NCBI GenBank assembly: GCA_016196065.1
Contig: JACPYL010000001.1
Location: 124,001 to 188,000 of the forward strand
Direction of reading: 5' to 3'
DNA: 64,000 nt
Origin: Acidobacteriota bacterium
GTDB lineage: Bacteria > Acidobacteriota > Terriglobia > Terriglobales > Acidobacteriaceae
This document shows positions 9,005 through 19,335 of the stretch, piece after piece. Each line of letters starts with the position of its first letter. Positions within the stretch are counted from its first letter, which is position 1. The notes below the pieces were generated by a model. That model had not been told where the DNA came from. It ran no database searches and saw nothing but the letters and a program-made list of their open reading frames with translations. The position numbers and the translations under genes were made by a program.

Positions 9005-10146
9005 CAGCTGACGGCACACTCCCAAATAGCGGTGGCGGAGCATCGGATCTGGAAGTCCGCATCCGCAAAGCCTTCTCGAATGCTGAGTCCGCGTTCGACC
9101 TGGATCTTCATTTTCGAGCAGCGCCCGGATTCACCATTCTGTTTGGCGCGTCCGGCGCCGGAAAAACTACCGTCCTCGATTCCATTTCCGGCTTGGCGCG
9201 TCCGGATCATGGACGGATCTCTGTTGGCGGCGAAATCTTGTTTGATTCGGATTCGAAGCGAGATGTGCCTGCCTGGAAACGAGCGATTGGCTACGTTATT
9301 CAGGACTTGGCTCTGTTCCCGCACCTAACCGCTCAGGAAAACGTTGCATTCGGATTGCATGCGCTTGGAGCCTCCGAACAGCAGAATCGAAGTCGCGAAA
9401 TGCTTCGGGCATTTCACATTGAGCACCTCGGCGAACGGCGGCCTTCACAAATTTCCGGCGGCGAGCGCCAACGGGTGGCGCTGGCTCGCACTCTGGTTAC
9501 GCAGCCGCGCGCGTTGTTGCTCGACGAGCCGCTCGCTGCTCTTGATCGTCCAACGAAGACGCGGATTCTCGACGACCTGAGGCTGTGGAACCAATCGCAC
9601 CAAGTTCCCATTCTCTATGTCACACATAGCCATGAGGAGGTGTTCGCGCTCGGCGAGCACGTCATCGCACTTTCTGCGGGACGAATCGTCGCACAAGGCC
9701 TGCCGCACGAAGTCATGAGTGTGCCGCGACTGGAGACGGTTGCCCAACTACTGGGGTTCGAAAATATATTCGACGCTCGCGTGACATCGCTCCACGAAGA
9801 ACGAGGCACGATGACGTGCTGCCTGAGCGCGGGGACGGTAGAGTTGGAAACACCGCTGGTTCGCGCGGACATTGGAACGCAGTTGCGGGTTGGAATCCGC
9901 GCCGGCGACCTGCTGCTCGCCACCGAACAACCGCGCGGATTGAGTGCCCGCAATGTCATTGCCGGGACGATCCGAAACATCGAGCGGAGGGATGTCATCA
10001 TCTCGACGGTTGTGGAGTGCAGCGGCACTGACTTTGAAGTCCACCTCACATTGGCAGCGAGAGACTCGTTGCAGTTGGCACCGGGAAAGAGCGTATGGGT
10101 CGTAGTAAAGACGCACTCGTGTCACTTGATGGCTGGTGCTCGCTGA
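9001..10146 (+). CDS. modC: Molybdate ABC transporter ATP-binding protein
   Basis: 381 residues from ATG 9001. Walker A is GASGAGKTT, the ABC signature is ISGGERQRVALAR, Walker B is ALLLDEPLAALD and the switch His is in VTHSHEEV. After the nucleotide-binding domain, roughly residues 290-375 form a Mop/TOBE domain (ARNVIAGTIRNIERRDV...VWVVVKTHSCHLM), which in ModC can bind molybdate and limit uptake. It completes the modABC operon. A two-part repeat (10160-10230) separates it from the convergent GT39 gene. Confidence 0.92.
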   Translation: MTADGTLPNSGGGASDLEVRIRKAFSNAESAFDLDLHFRAAPGFTILFGASGAGKTTVLDSISGLARPDHGRISVGGEILFDSDSKRDVPAWKRAIGYVIQDLALFPHLTAQENVAFGLHALGASEQQNRSREMLRAFHIEHLGERRPSQISGGERQRVALARTLVTQPRALLLDEPLAALDRPTKTRILDDLRLWNQSHQVPILYVTHSHEEVFALGEHVIALSAGRIVAQGLPHEVMSVPRLETVAQLLGFENIFDARVTSLHEERGTMTCCLSAGTVELETPLVRADIGTQLRVGIRAGDLLLATEQPRGLSARNVIAGTIRNIERRDVIISTVVECSGTDFEVHLTLAARDSLQLAPGKSVWVVVKTHSCHLMAGAR

Positions 10147-10159
10147 CCAACGGATCCCT

Positions 10160-10230
10160 CAGCGGCTAAAGCCGTATCGAGTTGAATCGCCTAACCGCAG
10201 CGGTGAACCGCTGCGCCACCCAAAGGCAAC
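10160..10230 (+). repeat. Composite palindromic repeat, second good copy
   Basis: CAGCGGCTAAAGCCG (10160-10174) followed by the palindrome CCGCAGCGGTGAACCGCTGC (from 10195) and the tail GCCACCCAAAGGCAAC. Same order and similar spacing as at 2959-3026, again between convergent genes. Confidence 0.75.
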
Positions 10231-10244
10231 ACCGGATCGTTAAC

Positions 10245-11864
10245 TCAGCGGCTTTGCTTGGTCAGTTTCTGCAAGGCTGCGTCCTGTTCCCTCTCCAACG
10301 CGATCACCGCAACCCACTGCCCATCGCTATTCTTCTGAAAGACAACCTTCCCGCCTAGCTGCGCAGCAATATCTTCTGGCGGCAAATCCCGGTGGTAGCC
10401 GAAGAATTTCTCTTTGAGATTCTGCCAGGGTAGCCAGTCTTCCAGCAAAGGACGACTTGGCTGATACTTGGTCGAGAATACGAGAGCGACGTCGAACTGA
10501 TTGCTAGCCGCTGCGGCAATCGAGATTTGTCCGGGAGTGAAGTCTTCTATCCGTACGACTGGCAACGGCGGCGAGACATAGCCCAACCATGGCCGCGAGA
10601 GTTCATCCGACGCCGGCCACGCCGTCAATACGCGAGCTTTCGGATACCGCAAGGCGAGCAATCGTTCGGCCTCGGCGTGCATCACCACGTAGTCGCGATA
10701 GGCAAGGTTGTCTTCGATGGCGAATCCATAGGGTGGATTGGTGAACAGTCCCGCGACAAAGGCGATCGCAACCAGACCCACTACCAATCGCCAGTAGCGA
10801 ACGCGCCGCCAGATCGTAGAGACGAGCACTAAGATCACCAGGGGCACGACCGGCAACATGTAGCGAGCGAGTACGGCTCCTCCCACAACAGACATGAATG
10901 CGAGATATGCGAGGAGTACCACCAGAAAAATCAACTGAATCCAGAGGGCGATCCTCGCGCGTGGGACTCCCGCCGTAACCTGTGCGCCGCGGCGCATTGC
11001 CAGCACAGCGCCAGCGGTCAACAAGTACAAGCTGAAATATCCGAATACTTCCCAGATGCGCAAGCCCAGGGCCAATGGGATTCGGAGCGGATTGAGGGTC
11101 GCCGTCACGTTGTAGCGAAGGAATTCAGGATTGCCGAATAGGAACCCAGTCTTCGCGTAGTGATACGTGTACCAGCAAATCAGCAACAGCACTGGCGCCA
11201 GCAAGGTGTACGCACGCGAACGGCGTGCAACAGATGGAAAGAAATCCGGTCGACGCGAGCGCATAACGAGGGCGAGAAGTTCCCATCCAAACAAAGCCAT
11301 GGGAGCCACAATCGCCGTTTCCTTGGCGAGCACTGCCAGTGAAAACCAGAGCGCTGTGCTCCACGGACGATCTTCGAGATAGGCCAGCAGTCCCCAGAAT
11401 GTGAGCCCTGCCGCGGCCAGATCAACATGCGCGAGCGAACTCTGCGTAAAGAATACTGGATACAGCGCGGTCAGAAGCACTGTCGCTGATGCCACGGAGA
11501 GATTCGTGACCAGGCGCGACAACCGAAACAGTCCAAGCAGCGTGAACGCGGCTACGGCCAGCATCGCCGATCGCGTAACCAGCGAAGAATATCCGGCCAC
11601 TTTCCACGCGAGCGCCAACCAGGCCATCACCAGAGGCGGATGAGCATTGGAAGGTGTCGAGTGTGGGATCAGCGTGCCTGTGAGAAGCAGATCGCGGGCT
11701 GCGGGGATGTAGTATCCCGCTTCATCCCAAAAATACGGCAACCGCAGCAACGGCGCATGCAGCAGCATGAGCACGGCGAAGAACAATGCGAAGAGAAGCA
11801 GGTGCTGCGTCCACGGGGGCGATGCGGGTCGTGAACGCGCTCCGCCGGAAGGAATTGCCTTCAT
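10245..11864 (-). CDS. GT39/ArnT-like polyprenyl-phosphate-sugar transferase (membrane)
   Basis: 539-residue integral membrane protein. After a short cytosolic lead come about 10-12 hydrophobic segments; the first periplasmic loop PYFWDEAGYYIPAARDLLLTG carries the Asp-Glu pair that is catalytic in the PMT/ArnT fold (GT39/GT83). HPPLVMAWLALAWKV follows as in family members. The soluble C-terminal ~150 residues are predicted periplasmic. Such enzymes transfer a sugar from a polyprenyl-phosphate carrier to protein, lipid A or another envelope acceptor; which one is not shown. Its ATG overlaps by one base with the stop of the upstream DUF3467 gene, so the two are co-translated. Confidence 0.8.
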   Translation of the reverse strand: MKAIPSGGARSRPASPPWTQHLLLFALFFAVLMLLHAPLLRLPYFWDEAGYYIPAARDLLLTGTLIPHSTPSNAHPPLVMAWLALAWKVAGYSSLVTRSAMLAVAAFTLLGLFRLSRLVTNLSVASATVLLTALYPVFFTQSSLAHVDLAAAGLTFWGLLAYLEDRPWSTALWFSLAVLAKETAIVAPMALFGWELLALVMRSRRPDFFPSVARRSRAYTLLAPVLLLICWYTYHYAKTGFLFGNPEFLRYNVTATLNPLRIPLALGLRIWEVFGYFSLYLLTAGAVLAMRRGAQVTAGVPRARIALWIQLIFLVVLLAYLAFMSVVGGAVLARYMLPVVPLVILVLVSTIWRRVRYWRLVVGLVAIAFVAGLFTNPPYGFAIEDNLAYRDYVVMHAEAERLLALRYPKARVLTAWPASDELSRPWLGYVSPPLPVVRIEDFTPGQISIAAAASNQFDVALVFSTKYQPSRPLLEDWLPWQNLKEKFFGYHRDLPPEDIAAQLGGKVVFQKNSDGQWVAVIALEREQDAALQKLTKQSR

Positions 11865-12157
11865 TAGTGTACTGGACCGCCAGGCGCACGCGGATCAAGC
11901 TGAATCGGCCCGAAGGCAGCTTCATAGTTGGCGACATTCTGTTGCAGGAGCGCCATCAACGCTTTCGCTTGTTGCGGACTAAGATACACTCCCTGAAAAT
12001 TGCGCAGTTCCACTTGCGTTTCCGAACTCTGCTGCATGGTTCCAAAGACAAGAAAGAAATCCCACACATTGACCCGGATCTGCACACTGTTGGCATAGGC
12101 TTCGCGATAGTCCGCGGTGTTGGAGAATTTTACGTTCGGTTGTGGCTGCGTATTCAT
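11864..12157 (-). CDS. DUF3467 family protein
   Basis: 97 residues. The pattern YANSVQIRVNVWDFFLVFGTMQQ followed by GVYLSPQQAKALMALLQQNVANYEAAFG matches the small DUF3467 family, whose function is unknown. It has no signal peptide or membrane segment. Its TAA stop shares a base with the ATG of the glycosyltransferase gene. A role connected with that enzyme is possible but only suggested by the overlap. Confidence 0.75.
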   Translation of the reverse strand: MNTQPQPNVKFSNTADYREAYANSVQIRVNVWDFFLVFGTMQQSSETQVELRNFQGVYLSPQQAKALMALLQQNVANYEAAFGPIQLDPRAPGGPVH

Positions 12158-12216
12158 GACAGAAGTGTATCGTCTGGCAGTTCAGCAGGCAAAGATGAGC
12201 GATCGCAATTTCGGTG

Positions 12217-12238
12217 GAGACGGGGCAAGCCCCGTCTC
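12217..12238. repeat. Perfect 9-bp hairpin at the 3' end of the propeller gene
   Basis: GAGACGGGG-CAAG-CCCCGTCTC; the last base overlaps the stop codon of the minus-strand gene ending at 12238. It would form a stable stem in the 3' end of that transcript, but no U-tract follows on the minus strand, so it is listed as a palindromic repeat rather than a terminator. Confidence 0.6.
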
Positions 12239-13815
12239 TACGGCAATAGCTCGTAGCTCACGAACGCGAACTTCTTTGAGTCCGGCGACCACGAGTTGAC
12301 GTTGATCGAGCCCTGCCCTCCGAACAACTGCGTGAGAACAGGAATCCCGTCTTCGTCCTGAGGAATCTGCGCAGGCGCATCGCTCGCGGGCAGGGGGATC
12401 ATCCGCAACTGGACTGCTGTTTTAAAATCATGCCCTTTGGTGCCGGCCGGGAATGTTAGAAACGCGAGCCACTTGCTGTCCGGAGAGGGATGCGGGAACC
12501 AGTCCTCGCCAGCATCGCCGGTCACGCGCTGTGCCTGATTATCATTGGCGCCGGCGCCCTCTGATGGAAACCGCCAAATGTCCCATCCCCCCGACCGATC
12601 GGTGTTGATGTAGATCCATTTTCCGTCGGGCGAGTAATCGGGACCGTCATCAAAACCGGGGCTCGTAGTCAGCCTCTCCTCTTGGCCGCCTCGAGATGAA
12701 ATGCGGTAGATGTCAAAATTGCCGTTCCGCTCGCCAACAAACGCCAGCCAGCGGCCATCTGGCGACCATCCGTGAAAATAGCTTGGAATATTTGCGGTCA
12801 CGACTTGCGGACTGCTGCCATCGGCGTTGGCTACATACACCTGCGAGCCATCGGCGGGTTCGTGCGACGCGGAGAATGCCAACCGCTTACCATCCGGTGA
12901 AAGCGCCTTGTCGTTATTACATTCATAGCCCTTATCCAGTGCGAGTTTCTCCGGCTGCGGCTGTCCGGTCGCATCCAACGGGAAGCGGTAGATCACTCCA
13001 CCCGAGTTTGCGATGAGGTATTTTCCATCCGGCGACCAGTTCGGCGCCTCCCACAATGTGTCGGCGCTATACACGACTTGCACGCTCTTGCTCGTCAGGT
13101 CGTAAATCGAAATCCTGCTGCGCACGTTTTCTGGATTCGCGTGTGCCTCGGTCGCGGGCAGTTCCTGGATGCTTACGTTGGAGAACACAGCCGTCTCAAG
13201 CACTTTCGCATCGTGCGAGCAGACGCCGATCCCGACATAGACCGCGCCTTCCATGCCGACGGTTGCGGGAATTGCCGGGACCAATTGTTCTCCCGGCCTA
13301 CCTGCGGACATCAAGAACTGCGCTCCTCGCCGCTCCAGTCGAATTCGAACGGGAGCTGTCACACTCGATCGCACTTCGGAGGTCTCGGCACCGGGAATTG
13401 GCCGAAACTGGAGTGCGGTTAAGCCATCCCCGTGCAATGCGACATCGGCGTAGGCAGCATTTGGATCGAGGCTCTGGCGCACGACCAGCACGGCTTTGCG
13501 ATGATCCTCGACGCCTTTACCCACAAACTGGACATCGGCCGTGAGCGCGAAGTTTCCGGACATGCGCTTCCACAAGAAATGAAATGCGTCCAGCGACGCC
13601 CACATGTTGGCGCCGCCGCCCGTAACCCGATATTCGCCCTTCGCGGCGTCGTAGACAGCGGAACCAGCCCACGGATTGGCGCCGACGTCACCCTGCGCCT
13701 CGAATAGGCCGATGGATGCTGAACTTGGCTGCGCGTCGGCGGGAATCGAATACACCAATAGGAACAAAGCCAAAAGTGCGAACAGGTAACAACGAAGCTT
13801 CGACAAAGGGTTCAT
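12238..13815 (-). CDS. Secreted DUF1349-like plus TolB/PD40 beta-propeller protein
   Basis: 525 residues from ATG 13815, which is preceded by GGAAA and opens with a signal peptide (LRCYLFALLALFLLVYSIPADAQ); the frame continues upstream to 13872 but without export features. Residues ~30-200 resemble a DUF1349/laminin-G-like beta-sandwich (ANMWASLDAFHFLWKRMSGNFALTADVQFVG). From ~225 on there are repeated PD40/TolB blades with the motif WSPDGKYL, LSPDGKRLAF, WSPDGRWLAF, YSPDGKWI, PSPDSKWLAF and WSPDSKKFAF, enough for a six-bladed propeller. Probably periplasmic or extracellular, binding protein or carbohydrate; no enzymatic residues are recognised. Confidence 0.75.
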   Translation of the reverse strand: MNPLSKLRCYLFALLALFLLVYSIPADAQPSSASIGLFEAQGDVGANPWAGSAVYDAAKGEYRVTGGGANMWASLDAFHFLWKRMSGNFALTADVQFVGKGVEDHRKAVLVVRQSLDPNAAYADVALHGDGLTALQFRPIPGAETSEVRSSVTAPVRIRLERRGAQFLMSAGRPGEQLVPAIPATVGMEGAVYVGIGVCSHDAKVLETAVFSNVSIQELPATEAHANPENVRSRISIYDLTSKSVQVVYSADTLWEAPNWSPDGKYLIANSGGVIYRFPLDATGQPQPEKLALDKGYECNNDKALSPDGKRLAFSASHEPADGSQVYVANADGSSPQVVTANIPSYFHGWSPDGRWLAFVGERNGNFDIYRISSRGGQEERLTTSPGFDDGPDYSPDGKWIYINTDRSGGWDIWRFPSEGAGANDNQAQRVTGDAGEDWFPHPSPDSKWLAFLTFPAGTKGHDFKTAVQLRMIPLPASDAPAQIPQDEDGIPVLTQLFGGQGSINVNSWSPDSKKFAFVSYELLP

Positions 13816-14037
13816 AGAAGATTTCCGGTTCTGAACATTCTCAAACATTGCGATTCCACAGCACTTTACCACTTGGGATGAACTTTGCGGATTTGGAAAC
13901 TCCGATTATGCAGCGTCGCCGGTGATCCGATCCCCTTTCGCCAACGCACACACAATTTCCCGGTTACGAATCTGTATGGAGTTCCCCTACAATGCTGCCC
14001 ACGGGGTCTGCTGTACACTTCAAGAAACTGAGCAAGA

Positions 14038-15582
14038 ATGTATCCCATGGCAACTGCGGAAACAGGGAATCTGGAAAACGAATCGGACCAGGGCGGTCAG
14101 GCTGCCGGCGCTTGTGTAATGGTGCTTTTCGGCGCTGCTGGCGACCTGACCAAGCGCAAACTGGTTCCGGCATTGTTCAACCTCGTCAAAGCCAAGCTGC
14201 TACCCAAGGATTTCGCAGTCCTGGGTGTTTCCGTCGACGACCTGACTCTTGAACAATTTCGCACCCAAGTCACTGGATTTCTTCCCGCTGAAGATCGCGG
14301 CACGGAACACTGGCAGTGGTTCACGGAGCGGCTCTTCTACCAGCGTGGAGAGTTCTCCGATCCCAACATGTACACGGCGCTGGCAGCTCGCCTGGCCGGT
14401 ATAGACCAGGACCGCCAGACCGCCGCCAATTACATGTTCTATCTGGCGACGTCGCCGAAATTCTTTGGACCGATCGTGCAGCATCTGGGAGTAGCTGGTC
14501 TAGCCAAGCAAGAAGGCGGGAAATGGCGCCGAGTGATCATTGAAAAGCCTTTCGGCCATGATCTTGCGTCCGCAAAGGCTCTTAACCGCGAGATCAAAAG
14601 CGTACTGAACGAAAATCAGATTTACCGTATCGATCACTACCTGGGCAAAGAAACGGTTCAGAACATCATGGTGTTCCGGTTCGACAACGCTATCTTCGAA
14701 CCGATCTGGAACCGGCGCTACATCGATCATGTGCAGATTACGAATGCCGAAACGGTAGGCGTAGAACAGCGCGGCGGATACTTCGACACCGCTGGAACGT
14801 TGCGGGACATGGTTCCGAATCACCTGATGCAACTGCTCAGTTTGACCGCGATGGAATCCCCGGCCTCATTCCAGGCGGACGCCGTACGTAATGAGCAGGC
14901 GAAAGTTCTGCACGCGATTCAACCGCTGGATTCCGAGGACGTCTTGAATCGCACGGTGCGCGGGCAGTACGGCGAGGGCATCGTAAACGGCGAAAAAGTT
15001 CCGGGCTACCGGACAGAGACAGGTGTTTCTCCGGATTCGAGAACCGAGACCTACGTTGCGATGAAGCTAACGGTCGACAACTGGCGCTGGGCGGGAGTTC
15101 CCTTCTACCTCCGAACTGCCAAACGCATGGCGCAGCGGCATACCGAGATTGCCATCCAGTTCAAGAGCACTCCTTTTGACTTGTTCCACAGTTCCGCGTT
15201 TCACAAATTGCATACCAATACACTTGTGATCCGCATTCAGCCGGTCGAAGGAATTTCGCTGAGCTTCGGCGCGAAGATTCCGGGCGCAATTCTTAAAGTT
15301 GGCTCGGTAGACATGAGTTTCGAATATTCGAAATATTTTGGAGCGGACGCCCACACTGGCTACGAAGTACTTCTCTATGACTGCATGATCGGCGACGCAA
15401 CCTTGTTTCAACGAGCCGACATGGTGGAGGCAGGATGGAGCGTGGTCGATCCCGTGCTCGATGTGTGGACCGCCCTTCCGCCCCGCAAATTTCCTAATTA
15501 CGCCGCCGGTTCCTGGGGCCCAAAAGATGCCGACGAACTGTTGGAGCGCGACGAGCGCCGATGGAGGAAAATAGAGCCATGA
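14038..15582 (+). CDS. zwf: Glucose-6-phosphate 1-dehydrogenase
   Basis: 514 residues, usual length. It catalyses the first step of the oxidative pentose-phosphate or Entner-Doudoroff route, producing 6-phosphogluconolactone and NAD(P)H. The nucleotide-binding motif is [18 protein letters not shown] near residue 30, and the active-site block [13 protein letters not shown] follows near 195. The start could be ATG 14038 or ATG 14047; both lack a strong ribosome site and only three residues differ. The stop overlaps the glucokinase ATG (ATGA), so the two form a sugar-phosphate operon. Confidence 0.94.
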   Translation: MYPMATAETGNLENESDQGGQAAGACVMVLFGAAGDLTKRKLVPALFNLVKAKLLPKDFAVLGVSVDDLTLEQFRTQVTGFLPAEDRGTEHWQWFTERLFYQRGEFSDPNMYTALAARLAGIDQDRQTAANYMFYLATSPKFFGPIVQHLGVAGLAKQEGGKWRRVIIEKPFGHDLASAKALNREIKSVLNENQIYRIDHYLGKETVQNIMVFRFDNAIFEPIWNRRYIDHVQITNAETVGVEQRGGYFDTAGTLRDMVPNHLMQLLSLTAMESPASFQADAVRNEQAKVLHAIQPLDSEDVLNRTVRGQYGEGIVNGEKVPGYRTETGVSPDSRTETYVAMKLTVDNWRWAGVPFYLRTAKRMAQRHTEIAIQFKSTPFDLFHSSAFHKLHTNTLVIRIQPVEGISLSFGAKIPGAILKVGSVDMSFEYSKYFGADAHTGYEVLLYDCMIGDATLFQRADMVEAGWSVVDPVLDVWTALPPRKFPNYAAGSWGPKDADELLERDERRWRKIEP

Positions 15583-16583
15583 TTCTCGCTGGAGAAATTG
15601 GCGCAACGCGTACCCGTTTAGCCGCCTTCGAAACCGAAGCCAGCCGGCTGAAACTGATCGTAGAAAAACATTACCTGAGCCAGGAACATGCCGGACTGGC
15701 CGAGATCATCGCGGAGTTCATCAAGAGCGAAGGCATCGCCGTGCACCGCGCTTGTTTCGGCGTCGCTGGCCCTGTGCGTCGCGGCCGCAGCAAGATATCC
15801 AATCTGACATGGCTCATCGATTCGCGCGATCTCGCCAAACAACTCAAACTCGAATCGGTGGGAATGATCAACGACCTTGAAGCCTTTGCATATGGCATCG
15901 ACGGGCTCGACTCCAAAGATTTTGTCACCCTGAATGAAGGTTCCGAGGATGCGGAAGGCAATCGCGCTGTGATCTCCGCCCGCACTGGACTGGGAGTCGC
16001 GGGCCTTTACTGGGACGGTTTTCGGCATCATCCGTTCGGCTGCGAAGGAGGGCACTCCGACTTTGCACCGAGAACCGAACTGGAAATGACGCTATTGATG
16101 TACCTCCAGAAGAAATACGGGCGCATCAGTTGTGAACGGATTCTCTCCGGGCCTGGCATCAAGAACATCTACGACTTTCTCCGCGACACTCGCACGGCCG
16201 AGGAACCCGGTTGGTTGAAGGACCAGATGGCCGCTGCTGCCGATCCACCCGCGCTGATCTCCCAACTGGCGGCGGAAGGCAAGGCGCCCATCTGCGATCA
16301 GGCCATGTCGCTATTCGCGAGCATCTACGGGGCTGAGACGGGGAACGTCGCACTGAACTTCATGTCAACGGGCGGCATCTTCATCGGCGGCAGCGTGGCC
16401 GCAAAGAACGTGCCTCGAATGAAAGACCCAGTGTTCATGAAGTCGTTTCTCGACAAAGGCCGGATGGCGCCGCTCATGAAAGAAATCCCAGTGACGATTG
16501 TGCTGAACGACGATTCGGGACTCATCGGAGCGGCACGCTACACGCTGATCGAGAAGGCGTTCAAAAGCAAGAAGAGCACGTAG
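15579..16583 (+). CDS. glk: Glucokinase (ROK-independent Glk family)
   Basis: 334 residues from ATG 15579, with GGAGGA at 15563-15568; an earlier in-frame ATG at 15561 adds six residues but is itself within the ribosome site. It phosphorylates glucose using ATP and so feeds the preceding zwf step. The phosphate-binding loop reads [15 protein letters not shown] where most Glk proteins have DxGGTNxRLA; the substrate region [21 protein letters not shown] and the EGGHSDFAP block are present. The GGT-to-GAT change in loop 1 and ARTGLG for PGTGLG are deviations that may reflect lineage drift. Family assignment remains clear. Confidence 0.88.
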   Translation: MILAGEIGATRTRLAAFETEASRLKLIVEKHYLSQEHAGLAEIIAEFIKSEGIAVHRACFGVAGPVRRGRSKISNLTWLIDSRDLAKQLKLESVGMINDLEAFAYGIDGLDSKDFVTLNEGSEDAEGNRAVISARTGLGVAGLYWDGFRHHPFGCEGGHSDFAPRTELEMTLLMYLQKKYGRISCERILSGPGIKNIYDFLRDTRTAEEPGWLKDQMAAAADPPALISQLAAEGKAPICDQAMSLFASIYGAETGNVALNFMSTGGIFIGGSVAAKNVPRMKDPVFMKSFLDKGRMAPLMKEIPVTIVLNDDSGLIGAARYTLIEKAFKSKKST

Positions 16584-16625
16584 TCAGAACATTTGAGGGG
16601 CGACTGCTCGAAGGGCGTGGACGAC

Positions 16626-19331
16626 TCAGCGGCGCCACTCGTCGATGAGATTCGCTACTAGCCCCGTCCATCCGGTCTGATGGCTGGCTCCCAAGCCGAG
16701 GCCGCTGTCGCCGTGGTAGTACTCATTGAAGAGCAGGCAATCTTTCCAATGTGGATCTTCCTGGAATTTCGCGTACGTGCCGAAACAAGGGCGTTTGCCA
16801 TCGCGATCACGCTTAAAAATTGAAATCATACGATTGGCTGTTTCCTCTGCGATGGCGGAGGGCGTTACGGGTTTCCCATCGCCGCCCGGGATCGTCAGGG
16901 AAAATTGCGGCCCCAACGCGTCACTGAAGCGCAGGAACGAGTGGATCAACAAATACGATGTCGGGAACCACACCGGACCGCGCCAGTTCGAGTTCCCTCC
17001 CTTGAGTTTCACTTCCGCTTCACCCGCTTCGTAGCCGAGTACGCGGTCGCCAAATTTGAAGGGATGATCCCTGTGATATTTCGACAAACTGCGTATCCCA
17101 TAGGGCGACAGAAACTCTCCGGGATCCCAGATGCGCTCCAGTAAGCGTTTGAATTGGTTCGGATCCGCGATTGAGAGCACGTAGCGTTTGCCGCCGTCGT
17201 CGACCGCGTAACAGGCATCGCCAACGAGGTCGGGACGATTTTGAATGAACCATTCCACATCTCGCAGGAAACTCGGATAGGCTTTGAGTTCCTCGCGATC
17301 AAGCACTTCAATTCCGTAGAGCGGGATCAATCCCACCAGGGAACGCAGTCGGAATTTATGGAATTCTCCGTTCGGATAGCGCAGGACATCATAGAAGAAT
17401 CCCTCTTTTTCGTCCCACAGCTGATACTGGCGGCCACCCATCTTCTTCATCGCAGCGCCGATGTAGATGAAGTGCTCGAAGAATTTGGTCGCGACCCCTT
17501 CGTAGACCTTATTCTGCTTGGCCAACTCGAGCGCGATGCGCATCAGGTACAAGCAGAAGAAGCCCATCCAGCCGGTTGCATCGGCCTGTTCCAGAATTGC
17601 GCCGCCGGGGAATTTCTCGCCGCGATCGACGACTGCAATGTTGTCCAGACCGAGAAAGCCGCCTTCGAAAACGTTATTGCCCTGGCTGTCGACGCGATTG
17701 ACCCACCAGGCAAAGTTCATGAGTAGCTTGTGGAGACACTTCTCCAGAAATTCCGTGTCACCTTTGCCAGTACGCAATTTTTCCGTCTGGTAGACACGCC
17801 AAGCGGCCCACGCGTGCATCGGTGGATTCAGATCCGAGAATTCCCATTCGTAGGCGGGAATTTGCCCGTTGGGATGTTGGAATTGCTCAAACAACAGCAC
17901 CCACAAATTTTCCTTGGCGAAATCCGGATCGACGAGCGCCAGGCTGATGCACTGAAATGCCAGGTCCCACGCCGCGAACCACGGGAACTCCCACTTGTCA
18001 GGCATCGAAAGGATGCGCATCGAGTTCACGTGCCGCCAATGCACGTTGCGCATTCGCTTGCGCGATTCCGGCGGCGGCATTTTGGGATTGTCGCCCTCCA
18101 GCCACAGATTGACGTCCCACAAGTAAATCTGTTTGCTCCACAACATTCCTGCCAGCGCCTGGCGCTGAATCTCTTTCTCCTCTGCGGTGGCTTTAGGAGG
18201 ATGCACCGCGGCGTAGAACTGGTCCGCTTCCAGCTTTCGCTGCGCGACAATCTTGTCCACATCATCAAGTGGTCGATCAAGCTTCTCCGGCGTCAATCGC
18301 AACCGGAGTACCACCGACGATCCCGCAGGCACGGAATAGTTGTAGTGAACACACGCCTTCGTCCCAGACTGCGCCGGATTCACCGACTTTTCCCCATTCA
18401 CAACGTGACGATGAAATGCGTCTTTTACGTACGGCTTGCGATTACTCGCTCCGGGATAAATCCGCTCGGCGTTGCTTTCGTTGTCCGTGAACAGCGGCGT
18501 TCCGCCAGCAGGGGCGTAGAGGTAGCGTTCACCCAGGGAATATGGGAACTGAAGATTATGCAGAGCCGTCTTCTGAAAATCGTTCGCCTTGAACGTGATA
18601 TGGCCAGACGAGCGATCAAGTCCGATCAGCGGTTCGGTCCCTGCAGGATCGGTCCAGGCCCACGTGTTGCGGAACCAGAGGTGCGGCAGGAGGTGCAGGT
18701 CCGCGGCTTCGGGGCCGCGATTGAAGACCTCGATCCGGACACAAATATCTTCTGGTCCCGCCTTCGCGTATTCCACGAAGACGTCGAAATAGCGGTTGTC
18801 GTCAAAGATTCCGGTGTCGAGCAGTTCGTATTCGGCCGCTCCAACTTGTCCCCAGCGTCGGCGATTTTCTTCCAGCAATTGTGCGTAGGGAAATTCGCGC
18901 TGCGGATATTTGTAGAGCATCCGCATGTAGCTGTGCGTGGGAGTGTTGTCGAGGTAGAACCAGTATTCTTTGACGTCCTCGCCGTGATTACCCTCGTTGC
19001 CGGAGAGGCCAAACATGCGCTCTTTCAGGATTGGATCGCGCCCGTTCCAAAGTGCGAGCGCAAAAACGAGAAGCTGGTAACGATCACAAATTCCGGCGAT
19101 CCCATCTTCGCCCCAGCGATAGGCCTTGCTGCGCGCCATATCATGCGTCAGAAATTCCCACGCACAACCGTCGGCACTGTAATCTTCACGCACACTTCCC
19201 CATGAACGCTCACAGACGTACGGTCCCCATTTGCGCCAGGGCGCAACCATTCCCTGCGAGGGTTCGGCCAGGCGTTGATGTTCCGCGCTTAAGGGAGGAG
19301 TGCCGGGTTTCGAACTCGGTTGGTCAGGCAT
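16626..19331 (-). CDS. GH63-type glucosidase (MGH1-like (alpha/alpha)6 barrel)
   Basis: 901-residue protein related to bacterial GH63/mannosyl-oligosaccharide-glucosidase proteins. The N-terminal ~380 residues are beta-rich ([16 protein letters not shown]). The C-terminal half is an alpha-barrel with [29 protein letters not shown], in which the Asp of AWDLAFQ corresponds to a catalytic acid in the clan, and later [19 protein letters not shown] and [26 protein letters not shown]. There is no signal peptide, so it is probably cytosolic and may act on trehalose- or glucosylglycerate-like compounds or imported oligosaccharides. It lies four bases downstream of the pentaheme cytochrome gene on the same strand, but a functional link is not evident. 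Confidence 0.82.
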   Translation of the reverse strand: MPDQPSSKPGTPPLSAEHQRLAEPSQGMVAPWRKWGPYVCERSWGSVREDYSADGCAWEFLTHDMARSKAYRWGEDGIAGICDRYQLLVFALALWNGRDPILKERMFGLSGNEGNHGEDVKEYWFYLDNTPTHSYMRMLYKYPQREFPYAQLLEENRRRWGQVGAAEYELLDTGIFDDNRYFDVFVEYAKAGPEDICVRIEVFNRGPEAADLHLLPHLWFRNTWAWTDPAGTEPLIGLDRSSGHITFKANDFQKTALHNLQFPYSLGERYLYAPAGGTPLFTDNESNAERIYPGASNRKPYVKDAFHRHVVNGEKSVNPAQSGTKACVHYNYSVPAGSSVVLRLRLTPEKLDRPLDDVDKIVAQRKLEADQFYAAVHPPKATAEEKEIQRQALAGMLWSKQIYLWDVNLWLEGDNPKMPPPESRKRMRNVHWRHVNSMRILSMPDKWEFPWFAAWDLAFQCISLALVDPDFAKENLWVLLFEQFQHPNGQIPAYEWEFSDLNPPMHAWAAWRVYQTEKLRTGKGDTEFLEKCLHKLLMNFAWWVNRVDSQGNNVFEGGFLGLDNIAVVDRGEKFPGGAILEQADATGWMGFFCLYLMRIALELAKQNKVYEGVATKFFEHFIYIGAAMKKMGGRQYQLWDEKEGFFYDVLRYPNGEFHKFRLRSLVGLIPLYGIEVLDREELKAYPSFLRDVEWFIQNRPDLVGDACYAVDDGGKRYVLSIADPNQFKRLLERIWDPGEFLSPYGIRSLSKYHRDHPFKFGDRVLGYEAGEAEVKLKGGNSNWRGPVWFPTSYLLIHSFLRFSDALGPQFSLTIPGGDGKPVTPSAIAEETANRMISIFKRDRDGKRPCFGTYAKFQEDPHWKDCLLFNEYYHGDSGLGLGASHQTGWTGLVANLIDEWRR

Positions 19332-19335
19332 GAGA

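Noticed and set aside
17730-19205. Long plus-strand open frame of about 490 codons opposite the GH63-type gene
   Set aside because: It lies entirely antisense to a gene with clear family similarity; its translation is Arg/Val/His-rich and shows no domain.
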